Source: Amycolatopsis keratiniphila subsp. keratiniphila (GTDB lineage: Bacteria; Actinomycetota; Actinomycetes; Mycobacteriales; Pseudonocardiaceae). Taken from it: DNA of 56,618 bases. Location: contig NZ_LQMT02000045.1 of assembly GCF_001620365.2 (NCBI RefSeq), positions 1 through 56,618 on the forward strand, given 5' to 3'. Below, one piece after another: positions 7,826-16,476 of the stretch (positions are counted from its first letter, which is position 1; every line of letters begins with the position of its first letter). A program made the position numbers and the translations under genes. The notes under the pieces are model-generated. The model made no database searches, was not told the origin of the DNA, and worked only from the letters and a program-made list of their open reading frames with translations.

Positions 7826-9169
7826 ATGACGAACGGCCGGAAGCGGTGGGCGAGACGGGGAGTGGTGGCCGTCGCCGTGATGGTGACGGGAGCGGTGCTC
7901 GCTCCCCTGGCGAGTCCGGCACTCGCGGCGGAGACGACCACGACCTGGCGGGATCCGGTGCGCTCGCTGGACCGGGTGGCGCATCCGCTGCGCTCGACCG
8001 AACCCGGCCGGAACAACGCCGATCTACGGGCGCTGGGCGGGATGATCGGCGGCGCGAAGGTGGTGGGCCTCGGCGAGGCGACTCACGGCTCCCACGAGTT
8101 CTTCACGATGAAGGAGCGGGTGTTCCGCTACCTGGTGGAGGAAAAAGGGTTCCGGGCCTTCGCGCTGGAGCTCAGCTGGTCCGCCGGCCTGGAGATCGAC
8201 GAGTACGTCCAGACCGGGCGCGGTGACGCCCGTGAGATCGCGAAGCGCACCCTGGCCGGGTCTCCGTGGGACCGCGAGGAGTTCGTCAGCCTGATCCGGT
8301 GGATGCGCGATCACAACCGCGCGCACCCCGACCGAACGGTGCACTTCGTCGGTGACGACCTCGGCGCGCCTTCGGTGAACGACGCGTTCTTCGCGCGGAT
8401 CACCGACTACATCGGGCGGCATCATCCGGAGGCGCTGCCCCGGCTCAACGAGCTGTACACGGGACTGCGCCCGATCGACGACGCGTTCGCCTACGTGCGC
8501 AAACCCGTCGACGAGCGAAGGCGGCTCGCCACACAGGCGGAGCAGGCCTTCGAGCTGGTCAAGGGCCTGACCGGCGCGGACGCCCACGGCTGGACCGAGC
8601 AGCACGCCCGGTTCGTCGCGCAGACCGCCCGCTTCCTCGCCGTCGACCTCGCGGATCCGAAGGGGCTGCCCGCGGCCCAGATCCTGCGCGACCAGGCGAT
8701 GGCGCAGAACGTCGCGTGGTGGCAGCGGCGGACCGGGCACAAGATCCTGCTCTCGGCGCACAACGCCCACGTCGCGTACATCCCCGACATGCCGTCGATC
8801 TACCCGAAGACCCAAGGCGCCTTCCTGCGCGAGACGCTGGGCCGCGGCTACCTGCCGATCGGGTTCAGCTTCGACGAGGGTGCCTTCCTGTCCAAGGACA
8901 CCGCGGTGGGCGGGGAGTGGAAGCGGTTCTCCGTCCCGGCCGCGCCGCCGGGGACGAACGAGGACACCCTCGACCGGGTCCGGTTCGACGACTTCTACCT
9001 GGACCTGCGCACCGCGCCGCCGGCCGCCCGCGCCTGGCTGGACACCGCCCGGCCCACCCGCACCATCGGCACGCTGTTCCCCGTCGACCCGGCGGACATC
9101 TCGCTCGGGCGCTCCTACGACGTCGTCATCCACCTGCACGACGTCCGTGAGGCCGATCTGAGAAGGTAG
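7826..9169 (+). CDS. Secreted erythromycin-esterase-like family protein
   Basis: The 447-residue protein begins with a Tat-like leader (RKRWARRG, hydrophobic core, then SPALAAE; cleavage near residue 34). The mature part matches the erythromycin esterase family: VVGLGEATHGSHEFFTMKERVFRYLVEEKGFRAFALE near its start, with the conserved Glu and His of the GEATHG motif that are catalytic in EreA/EreB, and HKILLSAHNAHVA further on. Characterised members hydrolyse macrolide lactones, but many members, especially secreted ones, have unknown substrates, so resistance should not be assumed. ATG 7826 is chosen for its GAAGGGG ribosome-binding site and leader; an in-frame ATG at 7763 would add residues unlike a signal peptide. 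Confidence 0.88.
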   Translation: MTNGRKRWARRGVVAVAVMVTGAVLAPLASPALAAETTTTWRDPVRSLDRVAHPLRSTEPGRNNADLRALGGMIGGAKVVGLGEATHGSHEFFTMKERVFRYLVEEKGFRAFALELSWSAGLEIDEYVQTGRGDAREIAKRTLAGSPWDREEFVSLIRWMRDHNRAHPDRTVHFVGDDLGAPSVNDAFFARITDYIGRHHPEALPRLNELYTGLRPIDDAFAYVRKPVDERRRLATQAEQAFELVKGLTGADAHGWTEQHARFVAQTARFLAVDLADPKGLPAAQILRDQAMAQNVAWWQRRTGHKILLSAHNAHVAYIPDMPSIYPKTQGAFLRETLGRGYLPIGFSFDEGAFLSKDTAVGGEWKRFSVPAAPPGTNEDTLDRVRFDDFYLDLRTAPPAARAWLDTARPTRTIGTLFPVDPADISLGRSYDVVIHLHDVREADLRR

Positions 9170-9290
9170 TGACGTCGCGCCCGTTTAGGGGTTTTTAACC
9201 CGGTTTCCCTGGCGTGCCGCGGCGGATCTCGGTAGTAGTCGAAGTGTTCCGGTACCCCCTTGTTCCAGTACCCAGCGGAGGAAATTCCTG

Positions 9291-10250
9291 ATGTTCAAAC
9301 GGATGCTCAGCGCCTTCGGCGTCGGCGGTCCGTCCGTCGACACCGTGCTCGACTCGCCGCACGCCGTTCCCGGCGAGGTGATCACCGGCCAGGTACGCAT
9401 CCAGGGCGGTTCGAGCGACGCCCAGATCGAGGAGATCCTGCTTTCGCTGGTCACCAGGGTCGAGGTCGAGCACGGCGACCACGAGCGGGCCGGGACCGCG
9501 GAGTTCCTGCGGGTCAGCGCGGGCCGCAAGGTGCGGGTGACGGCGGGGCAGCTGACGACCGTCCCGTTCCAGCTCGCCCTGCCGTGGGAGACGCCGATCA
9601 GCGCGGTGGGCGGGCGTGAGCTGCCGGGCATGGTCGTCGGCGTGCGCACCGAACTCGTCATCGCCGGCGCGCCGGACAAGGGCGACCTCGACCCGGTGCT
9701 CGTCGGGCCGCTGGAATCGCAGGATCGGGTGCTGGAGGCGTTCGGCGAGCTCGGCTTCTCCTTCCGCAGCGCAGACGTCGAGGCCGGGCGGTTGCACGGT
9801 GTCCGGCAGGAGCTCGGGTTCTTCCAGGAGATCGAGTTCTTCCCGCCGTCGCGCTACGCCGGCCGGGTCAGCCAGGTGGAGCTGACCTTCGTCGCGAGCC
9901 CCGACGACCTCGTGGTGGTGCTGGAGGCGGACAGGCGCGGCGGCATGTTCCGGTCCGGCGGCGACTCCTTCGGCCGTTTCCACGTTTCGCACGAGGAGGC
10001 CTTGCGCACCGACTGGGCCGCGGCCATCGACGGCTGGCTGGCCAAGGTCGCCGAATCCGGCGGCGGGCACGCCATGTTCAGCGGGCACCAGGAGCACTAC
10101 GACTACGACCACCACGGTCACCACGGCAGGCGCGGTCCGGGGATGGGCGGCGTGGTCGCCGGCGCCGCGGCCGGTGTGGTCGGCGGCATGATCCTCGGCG
10201 AGGTCATGGAAGACGTCTTCGACGGCGGCGACGAGGGTTTCGAGGAGTGA
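9291..10250 (+). CDS. Spo0M-like sporulation/arrestin-fold protein
   Basis: A 319-residue cytoplasmic protein. The first 250 residues match Spo0M (MFKRMLSAFGVGGPSVDTVL, then PGEVITGQVRIQGG, VPFQLALPWETPI and RTELVIAGAPDKGDLDPV), an arrestin-like beta-sandwich fold that affects sporulation control in Bacillus and is common in actinomycetes. A His-rich stretch (HYDYDHHGHHGRRG, about residues 280-293) could bind metal, and a Gly/Ala-rich helix and acidic tail close the protein. Monocistronic: a perfect 15-bp hairpin follows 6 bp after the stop. Molecular role in actinobacteria unknown. Confidence 0.9.
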   Translation: MFKRMLSAFGVGGPSVDTVLDSPHAVPGEVITGQVRIQGGSSDAQIEEILLSLVTRVEVEHGDHERAGTAEFLRVSAGRKVRVTAGQLTTVPFQLALPWETPISAVGGRELPGMVVGVRTELVIAGAPDKGDLDPVLVGPLESQDRVLEAFGELGFSFRSADVEAGRLHGVRQELGFFQEIEFFPPSRYAGRVSQVELTFVASPDDLVVVLEADRRGGMFRSGGDSFGRFHVSHEEALRTDWAAAIDGWLAKVAESGGGHAMFSGHQEHYDYDHHGHHGRRGPGMGGVVAGAAAGVVGGMILGEVMEDVFDGGDEGFEE

Positions 10251-10256
10251 TCCGGC

Positions 10257-10288
10257 CTCTGGGCACACCGGCTCCGGTGTGCCCAGAG
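10257..10288. terminator. Bidirectional hairpin terminator between convergent genes
   Basis: Perfect 15-bp arms (10257-10271 and 10274-10288, CTCTGGGCACACCGG and its complement) with a two-base loop lie between the Spo0M gene and the convergent flavin monooxygenase gene. No T-run follows, as is common for actinobacterial terminators. Confidence 0.8.
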
Positions 10289-10308
10289 CTCACTTCGCGG
10301 TGGCCGGC

Positions 10309-11514
10309 TCAGGTGTACCAGGTGGGCTCCGGGAGTTCGTTCAGCAATGCGTACACACCGACTTCGCGGCGCTTGTAGGCCACCGGATCGTGCAGTGAAT
10401 GCGTGCGCAGGTTCCGCCAGAACCGGTCCAAGCCGTATTTCGTGGCGCTCGCGCGGGCTCCGGTCAGTTCGAAGATCTTCGTGCCGATTTCGAGGCCGGT
10501 TTCGATCGCGCGCTGTTTCGCGGCCGCGATGAGGACCGCGACTTCGCCGCGGGCCTCGGGTGTCAATTCCTCGCGCGGCGCGTGCAGCACGGCCGAAATC
10601 GCGGTTCCGGCCTTGTCCGCGAGTGCCTCGGCCGCCCACAGTTTCGACTGGAGATCACCGTAGCCTTCGAGGATGTACCACTCTTCACCGGCGGAAGTCT
10701 TGTCGTCGCCGCCGTACGGCCAAGCGCGGGTGTGCTCGCGGGTGTAGGTCAGCGCGGTTTCCAATGCCCCTTGGGCGATGCCGAGGTAGAAGTCGGTGAA
10801 CACCAGCTGGATCGCCGGGACGTTGAGCGTGTTGTAGGTCAAGGGGTGGAACTTCTTGTCGACGTAGCCCGCCGCGCTCGCCCACGGGACGCGGACGTCG
10901 GTGATGGTCACGCTGCCCGATTCGGTGAGCCGCTGACCGATGTTGTCCCAGTCGTCGTGGAAGACGATACCGTCCTGTTCGGACGGAACGATGGCGAAGA
11001 CGTGGTCCTCGGTGCCCTCCAGGACACCTTCGAGCACGGTCAGATCGGAGATCTTGCCGCCGGTGGAGAACGACTTGTGTCCGTTGTAGACGATCTCGTC
11101 GCCGTCCTCGGTGATCTTCAGGTCGGAGTCACGAGGGTTGACCGCGCCGCCGAACACGAAGTTGTTGCGCGTGTACAGTTCTTCGACCGCGGCGATCTGC
11201 TCGTCGGTCGCCACCAGGCGCGCGGCCCACGCCCAGAGGTAGTGGTAGCCGAGCAGCTGGCCGATCGAGCCGTCGCCGCGCGCGACCTCGCGGATCACGC
11301 GGTAGGCGGTCTCCCAGCTCTGGCCGCCACCGCCGTGCTCGACCGGGCCGAGCAGGGTCACCAGACCGGAGTCCTTGAGCAGCCGCACTTCCGCGTAAGG
11401 CGTCTCGTTCTTCCGGTCGCGTTCGGCCGCGTCCACCGCGAGTTCGGCGGCGACCTCCCGTGCGGTGGTGAGCCATTCACTGGCGGATCGGACGCGGTTC
11501 TCGGTCGTGGTCAT
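10309..11514 (-). CDS. Acyl-CoA dehydrogenase-fold flavin monooxygenase (DszC/SfnB-like)
   Basis: The 401-residue protein has the acyl-CoA dehydrogenase fold: an N-terminal helical domain, a middle beta domain (NNFVFGGAVNPRDSDLKITEDGDEIVYNGHKSFSTGG) and a C-terminal helical bundle ending ELTGARASATKYGLDRFWRNLRTHSLHDPVAYKRREVG. The middle motif and the R-x-x-R-T-H-S-L-H-D-P block are typical of FMNH2-dependent DszC/SfnB-type monooxygenases that oxidise organosulfur compounds, rather than of true acyl-CoA dehydrogenases. Reduced flavin must come from a separate reductase; none is adjacent. ATG 11514 begins MTTTENRVRSASEW; an upstream extension has no family character. Divergent from a MarR gene that may regulate it. 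Confidence 0.88.
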   Translation of the reverse strand: MTTTENRVRSASEWLTTAREVAAELAVDAAERDRKNETPYAEVRLLKDSGLVTLLGPVEHGGGGQSWETAYRVIREVARGDGSIGQLLGYHYLWAWAARLVATDEQIAAVEELYTRNNFVFGGAVNPRDSDLKITEDGDEIVYNGHKSFSTGGKISDLTVLEGVLEGTEDHVFAIVPSEQDGIVFHDDWDNIGQRLTESGSVTITDVRVPWASAAGYVDKKFHPLTYNTLNVPAIQLVFTDFYLGIAQGALETALTYTREHTRAWPYGGDDKTSAGEEWYILEGYGDLQSKLWAAEALADKAGTAISAVLHAPREELTPEARGEVAVLIAAAKQRAIETGLEIGTKIFELTGARASATKYGLDRFWRNLRTHSLHDPVAYKRREVGVYALLNELPEPTWYT

Positions 11515-11700
11515 AGGTGAATTCCGTTCTGTGCGAGGGCGAACGGGTTTCCGGGCAGCATGCGGCGCCCGGAATTCCCGGGTGTTTCCGAAATGAGCGG
11601 ACACTGATTCAGGCCGGACAGCGCATGCGTCCGAGTAGAGCAGTGGCGTTACGGGGTGTCAACGAACGTCCGCGCTCTGAGACCGGGGTAATCTCCGGTC

Positions 11701-12195
11701 GTGCCGGATCACGTCGACCACATCCTTCGCCAGTGGGCCGAAGCCCGTCCCGACCTGGACGTTTCCCCGATGGGCGTCATCGGGCGGCTGACCAGGCTGA
11801 CCCGGGTCCTGGAAGGCGAGCTGCGCAAGACGTTCGCGCGCCACGACCTCGACCGGTCGTCGTTCGACGTCCTGGCGACCCTGCGCCGGGCCGGCACGCT
11901 GACTCCTGCCGACCTGATGCGCTCGGCGATGATCACCTCCGGCGCGGTCACCCAGCGGCTCGACCGCCTCGAACAACGCGGCCTGGTCGTCCGTCTGCCC
12001 GACGAGACGAACGGCCGCCGCGTGCTGGTCGACCTCACCGCGGAAGGCCGCGAACTCATCGACCGCGCCCTGCCCGATCACGTCGACACCGAGCATCGGC
12101 TCCTGAGTGCGGTCAGCGCCGAGGAGCGGGACGAGCTGGCCGTCTTGCTGCGAAACCTGTTGCAGTCACTGGGAGATGTGGCTCTCGACGACTGA
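11701..12195 (+). CDS. MarR family transcriptional regulator (paralogue of the one at 35142-35648)
   Basis: The 164-residue winged-helix protein shows DRSSFDVLATLRRAGTLTPADLMRSAMITSGAVTQRLDRLEQRGLVVRLPDETNGRRVLVDLT, the full MarR HTH and wing. The GTG at 11701 is supported because the N-terminus (DHVDHILRQWAEARPDL) aligns with that of the second MarR protein in this window (VDAVIALWRHERPDLED). It lies between a divergent flavin monooxygenase and, downstream, an MFS exporter whose promoter carries two identical palindromes, so it may regulate either or both. No strong ribosome-binding site precedes the GTG. Confidence 0.9.
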   Translation: MPDHVDHILRQWAEARPDLDVSPMGVIGRLTRLTRVLEGELRKTFARHDLDRSSFDVLATLRRAGTLTPADLMRSAMITSGAVTQRLDRLEQRGLVVRLPDETNGRRVLVDLTAEGRELIDRALPDHVDTEHRLLSAVSAEERDELAVLLRNLLQSLGDVALDD

Positions 12196-12220
12196 CGCAC
12201 GCCCTCTCTCGAGTACTCGT

Positions 12221-12258
12221 TTGACTTAGCGCTAAGCATCAAATAGCTTAGCGCTAAG
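12221..12258 (+). promoter_or_regulatory. Promoter with double palindromic operator before the MFS gene
   Basis: Two identical 12-bp perfect palindromes, CTTAGCGCTAAG, lie at 12225-12236 and 12247-12258, 22 bp apart centre to centre (about two helical turns). A -35-like TTGACT (12221-12226) and a weak -10 TAGCTT (12244-12249, 17-bp spacer) overlap them. Repression by a dimeric MarR/TetR-type protein binding twice is likely; TTAGCGCTAA-type sites are more often TetR operators, and no TetR gene is adjacent. Confidence 0.65.
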
Positions 12259-12374
12259 AGGTTCGCGGGGTGGTCCCGCGCGCCGTCGATCCTTCTGGAG
12301 CGAAGCACCCCAGGGGCGGAATCGCCGTGCCCGCAGGGGTTTCTTCGTCATGCTCGTGAATCGAGAGAGAAGAA

Positions 12375-13547
12375 ATGGTCACCCGAACCGAAAACGCGCA
12401 CTCGACCCTGAAGGGCTGGGCGGGGGTCGCCGCCATCACCGCCAGCCTGTTCGTCTTCCTCACCACCGAACTGATGCCCGTCGGCCTGCTCACCCCGGTC
12501 AGTACCAGTCTGGACATCTCGGTCGGTGCCGCCGGGCTGATGGTCACGCTCTACGGCGTCTCGGCCGGGCTCGGCGTGCCGTTCGTGGTCGCGTGGACGC
12601 GGCGGATCAACCGGCGCGTCCTGCTCTCCACGCTGCTCGCCATCCTGACCGCCGGCAACCTGATCACCGCCCTCGCGCCCGGATATCCGCTGGTACTGGC
12701 GACCCGACTCGTCATGGGCTTCGCCAACGGCGCGTTCTGGGCCATCGGCGTGGGGATGGCGATGCGGATCGTCCCCGGCCGCCACGCCAACCGGGCGGCG
12801 GCGGTCGTGATGTCCGGTATCTCCGTCGCCACCGTGCTGGGAATGCCGCTGGGCACCGTCCTGGAGCGCCTCGTCGGCTGGCAGGCCACGTTCCTGATCT
12901 GGAGCGGGCTCAGCGTCCTGGTCTTCCTCGCCGTGCTCGTCCTGGTCCCGTCCCTGCCGTCGGCGAACGCGGTCCCGGTCCGCGAGGTCTTCGGCCTGCC
13001 ACGGGTGAACGCGCGCCTGCGGTCGGTCCTGATCACCGTGGTCCTGTTCGTGCTCGGGCACTTCGGCGTCTACACCTTCATCCGTCCCTTCCTGGAAGGC
13101 ACTTCGTCGGCGTCGCCCGCCTTCGTCACGGTGTGCCTGATCGTCTTCGGTGCCGGTGGGGCGGTGGGGAACTTCGTCGCGGGGCATTTCGTGGCGAAGA
13201 ACGTGCTCGTCAGCTTCGCGGTCGGAGCGGCCGGGCTCGTGGCGTCCCTGGTGCTGCTGCTCGTGGTCGGCCACGCGCAGGCGGGGGCGCTGATCGCGCT
13301 CGTGCTCTGGGGACTGTCCTACGGCGTGGTGCAGCTGAGCCAGCTCACCATGACGCAGCGGTCCGCGCCCGACACGTTCGAGGCCGCCATGTCGCTCAAC
13401 ACCTTGGCGTACAACACTTCCATCGCTCTGGGGGCGTTGTTCGCGGGCTTGCTCGCTGACCACGCCGGGATCACCAGTGTGGTGTGGTTCGGCGTGGTGC
13501 TGACCGCGGCGTCGCTGCTGTTCACGGTCGGCACCCGCCGGACCTGA
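12375..13547 (+). CDS. MFS transporter (DHA1 drug/sugar efflux type)
   Basis: A 390-residue protein with twelve hydrophobic segments. The N-terminal TTELMPVGLLTPVS segment, the cytoplasmic loop with WTRRINRRVLL after helix 2 (the family's motif A position), and LATRLVMGFANGAFWAIGVGMAMRIVP in helices 4-5 match the AraJ/YdhP/PbuE-like DHA1 exporters. It probably expels a small hydrophobic compound using the proton gradient. ATG 12375 is preceded by GAGAAGA. It follows the MarR gene on the same strand, with two palindromic operators between them, and ends flush with the convergent Eis-like gene. Confidence 0.9.
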   Translation: MVTRTENAHSTLKGWAGVAAITASLFVFLTTELMPVGLLTPVSTSLDISVGAAGLMVTLYGVSAGLGVPFVVAWTRRINRRVLLSTLLAILTAGNLITALAPGYPLVLATRLVMGFANGAFWAIGVGMAMRIVPGRHANRAAAVVMSGISVATVLGMPLGTVLERLVGWQATFLIWSGLSVLVFLAVLVLVPSLPSANAVPVREVFGLPRVNARLRSVLITVVLFVLGHFGVYTFIRPFLEGTSSASPAFVTVCLIVFGAGGAVGNFVAGHFVAKNVLVSFAVGAAGLVASLVLLLVVGHAQAGALIALVLWGLSYGVVQLSQLTMTQRSAPDTFEAAMSLNTLAYNTSIALGALFAGLLADHAGITSVVWFGVVLTAASLLFTVGTRRT

Positions 13548-14744
13548 TCAGAACCAGTGCAGGCAGTGCGGAGGACGCTCGGTGCGGAACAGGGCGTCGG
13601 CGAGCGCGGCCGCCTCCGGGTGATGGGCGCGGATGTGGCCCGCCCGCACGAGCGTGCTCGGGGTGGTGCCACCGAGATAGATCGAGCCCAGATCGCTCAC
13701 GTCCAGGGACAGGTCGGGTTCCCGCTCCGTCGGGACGCAGGCCGCCTCACCTCCCCGGATGGTGAGCAGGTAGCGGCCGTGCTCGCCGAGCGCCGGGTCG
13801 CCGACGTCGAGGACGAGCTCGCCGTCGGTCTGCCAACCGCGGGCGGTGAGTGCCCGGGGGACGTCGAGCAGCCGCACCCACAGCCAGTCGGTGTCGCCGC
13901 CGAGTTCCCCGGCGCGGAAGTCTTCGAGCTGCCAGCGCAGCGGATCGTCGAGCGGGCGGTGCTTGAACACGACTTCGGTGACGAGGTCGTGCCCGAGCAG
14001 GAACCTGGCCAGTGCCGTGGACACCGCGTCGTCGGTGGCGATGGTCTCGTCGACGGTCAGCGTGGAGGGTTCGGTGAGCGAGTAGGAGGCGTAGCCGTCG
14101 GGTACGCCATCGGCGTCGCGATGCACGGCGACGTGACGTTGCGCCCGGGAGATCGGGGACTGCCCGGCCCCGGCCTCCCACCAACCGTGCGGGCGCGACA
14201 GCGCGCCGGGCCGGGTGCGGCGATACCGGTCGTAGACGGTTTCCAGGATTTCGCCACAGTCGGCCCGGCGCAGCACCTCGATCGAACCGGTGGTCACCCC
14301 GGCCGTCCGGGGGACGGCGAAGGCGGCCCGGTGGCGTTGCACCGTCAGGCGCCGCGTGTAGGTCGCCGGTCCGTAGCCGAACCGGCGGTAGATCAGGGCC
14401 TCCGACGCCAGCAGGACGGAGAGGAACTCGCCCCTGACCCGGAAGTCGGCGAGCTGGTGCCGCATCATCGCGCTGAGCACGCCTTGGCGACGGTGCGAGG
14501 GCAGGACGCCGACCGCGGTCACGCCGGCGACCGGGACGACGACCTCACCGGGCAGGGTGAGCTCGAAGGAGTACGCGGCGGCCGTGCCGACCGGCCGCCC
14601 GTCCTCGGTCACCGCGAGCAGGCCTCGGTCCATTTCGAGTGCGGACCAGGTCTCGCCCGCGGTGTCCGGGAAACGGGCGAACGCGGTGAACATGGTGTCG
14701 ACGAAGACGGCGCGGTCGTCGGCGGTCGTGGAACGGATCTTCAT
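13548..14744 (-). CDS. Eis-like GNAT N-acetyltransferase
   Basis: The 398-residue length and layout match Eis: an N-terminal GNAT domain with the CoA loop VGVLPSHRRQGVLSAMM (about residues 83-98), a second GNAT-like domain, and a C-terminal sterol-carrier-like domain ending exactly in Phe (CLHWF). In Mycobacterium Eis the free carboxylate of the C-terminal Phe is the general base, and that residue is conserved here. Eis proteins acetylate aminoglycosides at several amines, and protein lysines; the natural substrate is unknown. The start at 14744 (MKIRSTTADD) was preferred over a longer frame overlapping the ABC gene. Confidence 0.9.
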   Translation of the reverse strand: MKIRSTTADDRAVFVDTMFTAFARFPDTAGETWSALEMDRGLLAVTEDGRPVGTAAAYSFELTLPGEVVVPVAGVTAVGVLPSHRRQGVLSAMMRHQLADFRVRGEFLSVLLASEALIYRRFGYGPATYTRRLTVQRHRAAFAVPRTAGVTTGSIEVLRRADCGEILETVYDRYRRTRPGALSRPHGWWEAGAGQSPISRAQRHVAVHRDADGVPDGYASYSLTEPSTLTVDETIATDDAVSTALARFLLGHDLVTEVVFKHRPLDDPLRWQLEDFRAGELGGDTDWLWVRLLDVPRALTARGWQTDGELVLDVGDPALGEHGRYLLTIRGGEAACVPTEREPDLSLDVSDLGSIYLGGTTPSTLVRAGHIRAHHPEAAALADALFRTERPPHCLHWF

Positions 14745-14775
14745 GGGCACAGTGCATTGCCGTCCCCCGGCGGCG

Positions 14776-16476
14776 TCAAGCGATTTGCGGCTCCAGGAAC
14801 CCGGCGTACCGGCCGCCGAGCCGGGCCAGTTCGCCGTGGCTCCCTTCCTCCGCGATCCGGCCGCCGTCCAGGAAGACCACGTGGTCCGCACGTTCGACGG
14901 TGCGCAGCCGGTGCGCCACCATCACCACCGTCCGGCCCGCCATGAGCCGCTCGATGCCGGCGTGAACGGCCGCTTCGTTGACCGGATCCAGCGCGGAGGT
15001 CACCTCGTCGAGCAGCACGATGGGCGCGTCCTTCAGCAGGGCGCGCGCGATCGACACCCGCTGGCGTTCCCCGCCGGACAGCAGGGCGCCGCCCTCACCG
15101 ACGTTCGCGGACCAGCCGCCGGGCAGCCGTTCGATCACCTCGTCGAGGCGGGCAGCCGTCGCCGCGGCCCGCACTTCGGCGTCGTCGGCGTCCGGACGGC
15201 CCAGCCGGACGTTCTCCTCGACCGTGCCGTCGAAGAGGTAGACGTCCTGGAACACGATCGCGATCCGGGACATCAGGTCGTCGGTGCTCATCGCGCGGAC
15301 GTCCACGCCGCCGACCCGCACCGCGCCCGAATCCACGTCGTGGAACCGGGCGAGCAGCTGCAGCACCGTGCTCTTGCCGGCACCCGAAGGGCCGACGATG
15401 GCGAGCTTCTGTCCTTCGTGGACGGTCAGCGAGAGGCCGTCGAGCACCGCGCGGCCACCGCGGGTGAAGACGGCCGACTCGAACTCCAGATCGTGCCGCT
15501 CCGGCCGCACCGGTTCCGGCGGCTCCGGCAGCGGTTCGGTGCGCAGCAGCGCGTCGAGCCGCACCAGCACCGAACGCGCGCCGCGGAGTTTGCCGCCGAT
15601 GTCCGTCAGCGAGAGCAGCGGATCGGCGCAGCGCGTGGCCAGGACGAGGATCGCCACGACCTCGGCCGCCCCGATCTCCCCGCCGAGCGCGAGGAAGGCG
15701 CCGAGCGTCAGCAGGACGGTGAACAACGCCTGCACCGTGAACGTCAGCCCCACGACACCGGGCAGCGCCGACAGGGTGGACCGGCGGTTCGCCCGCTGGA
15801 GGTCCTGTAGCGAGTCGTCGAGCAGCCGGAATCGTTCCGCGGCCCGCCCGCCGGCCCGCAGCACCGGCTGAGCCTGCAGATACTCGATGACCCGGCCCGT
15901 CGCCTCGGTGCCGCGCCGGGAGGACTCTTCGTCGGCGGCGGCCGTCGAACGGCCCGTCCACACCTGGATCGCCACCACGACCGGGACGGCGATCAGCGCG
16001 GCCAGCCCCAGCCGCCCATCGAAGGCGAAGATCACGAGCACGATCGTCAGCGGGGTGACGCACGCGGCCATGAACGGGGCCAGCAGATGCGCGATCACGC
16101 CCATCGCCTGCAGCACACCGGGTCCGGCCAGCGCCGACACCTCACCGACGCGGTTCCCGCCGTACCAGCCCATCGGCAGCCGGGCGAGATGGTCGCCGAG
16201 CCGGTGGTACATCCCGCGCAGCAACGTCGTCCCGGCACGGAAGCCGGAGAGATCGGCGCGGTAGCGCAGGATCGCGAACACCGAGAAGGCCGCGCCGAAC
16301 GCGATCAGCCACGGGACGGCGTCGCCGGGAGTGCTCCCGAGCAGCGCCCGCAGCACGGGGACCAGCAACGCGTAGGACAGCCCTTCGACGATCCCGGTCA
16401 CGGTCATCAGCGCCACGGTCCGCCGCACCGGCGGGGCGTGCTCGGGGCCGAGGACGCTCAGCAACATCCGGATCAT
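14776..16476 (-). CDS. ABC transporter, fused permease/ATPase, second half of a heterodimeric pair
   Basis: A 566-residue half-transporter with six predicted membrane segments (about 20-290) and an ATPase domain with Walker A GPSGAGKST (362-370), signature LLSGGERQRVSIARALL and Walker B IVLLDEVTSALDP. The start ATG 16476 overlaps the stop of the preceding ABC gene (ATGA), so the two halves are made together and probably form a heterodimer. The closest families by sequence style are IrtB/YbtP/YbtQ-like transporters with an exporter fold but roles in siderophore uptake; multidrug export is the alternative. Third gene of the esterase-ABC-ABC operon. Confidence 0.88.
   Translation of the reverse strand: MIRMLLSVLGPEHAPPVRRTVALMTVTGIVEGLSYALLVPVLRALLGSTPGDAVPWLIAFGAAFSVFAILRYRADLSGFRAGTTLLRGMYHRLGDHLARLPMGWYGGNRVGEVSALAGPGVLQAMGVIAHLLAPFMAACVTPLTIVLVIFAFDGRLGLAALIAVPVVVAIQVWTGRSTAAADEESSRRGTEATGRVIEYLQAQPVLRAGGRAAERFRLLDDSLQDLQRANRRSTLSALPGVVGLTFTVQALFTVLLTLGAFLALGGEIGAAEVVAILVLATRCADPLLSLTDIGGKLRGARSVLVRLDALLRTEPLPEPPEPVRPERHDLEFESAVFTRGGRAVLDGLSLTVHEGQKLAIVGPSGAGKSTVLQLLARFHDVDSGAVRVGGVDVRAMSTDDLMSRIAIVFQDVYLFDGTVEENVRLGRPDADDAEVRAAATAARLDEVIERLPGGWSANVGEGGALLSGGERQRVSIARALLKDAPIVLLDEVTSALDPVNEAAVHAGIERLMAGRTVVMVAHRLRTVERADHVVFLDGGRIAEEGSHGELARLGGRYAGFLEPQIA

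Noticed and set aside
5746..8016. Minus-strand frame of 756 codons over the AraC and dioxygenase genes
   Set aside because: Composition is that of a shadow frame; the plus strand carries AraC and intradiol dioxygenase motifs with ribosome-binding sites.
7826..9169. Proven macrolide resistance gene
   Set aside because: Family motifs are present, but secreted members have unknown substrates; resistance cannot be read from the sequence.
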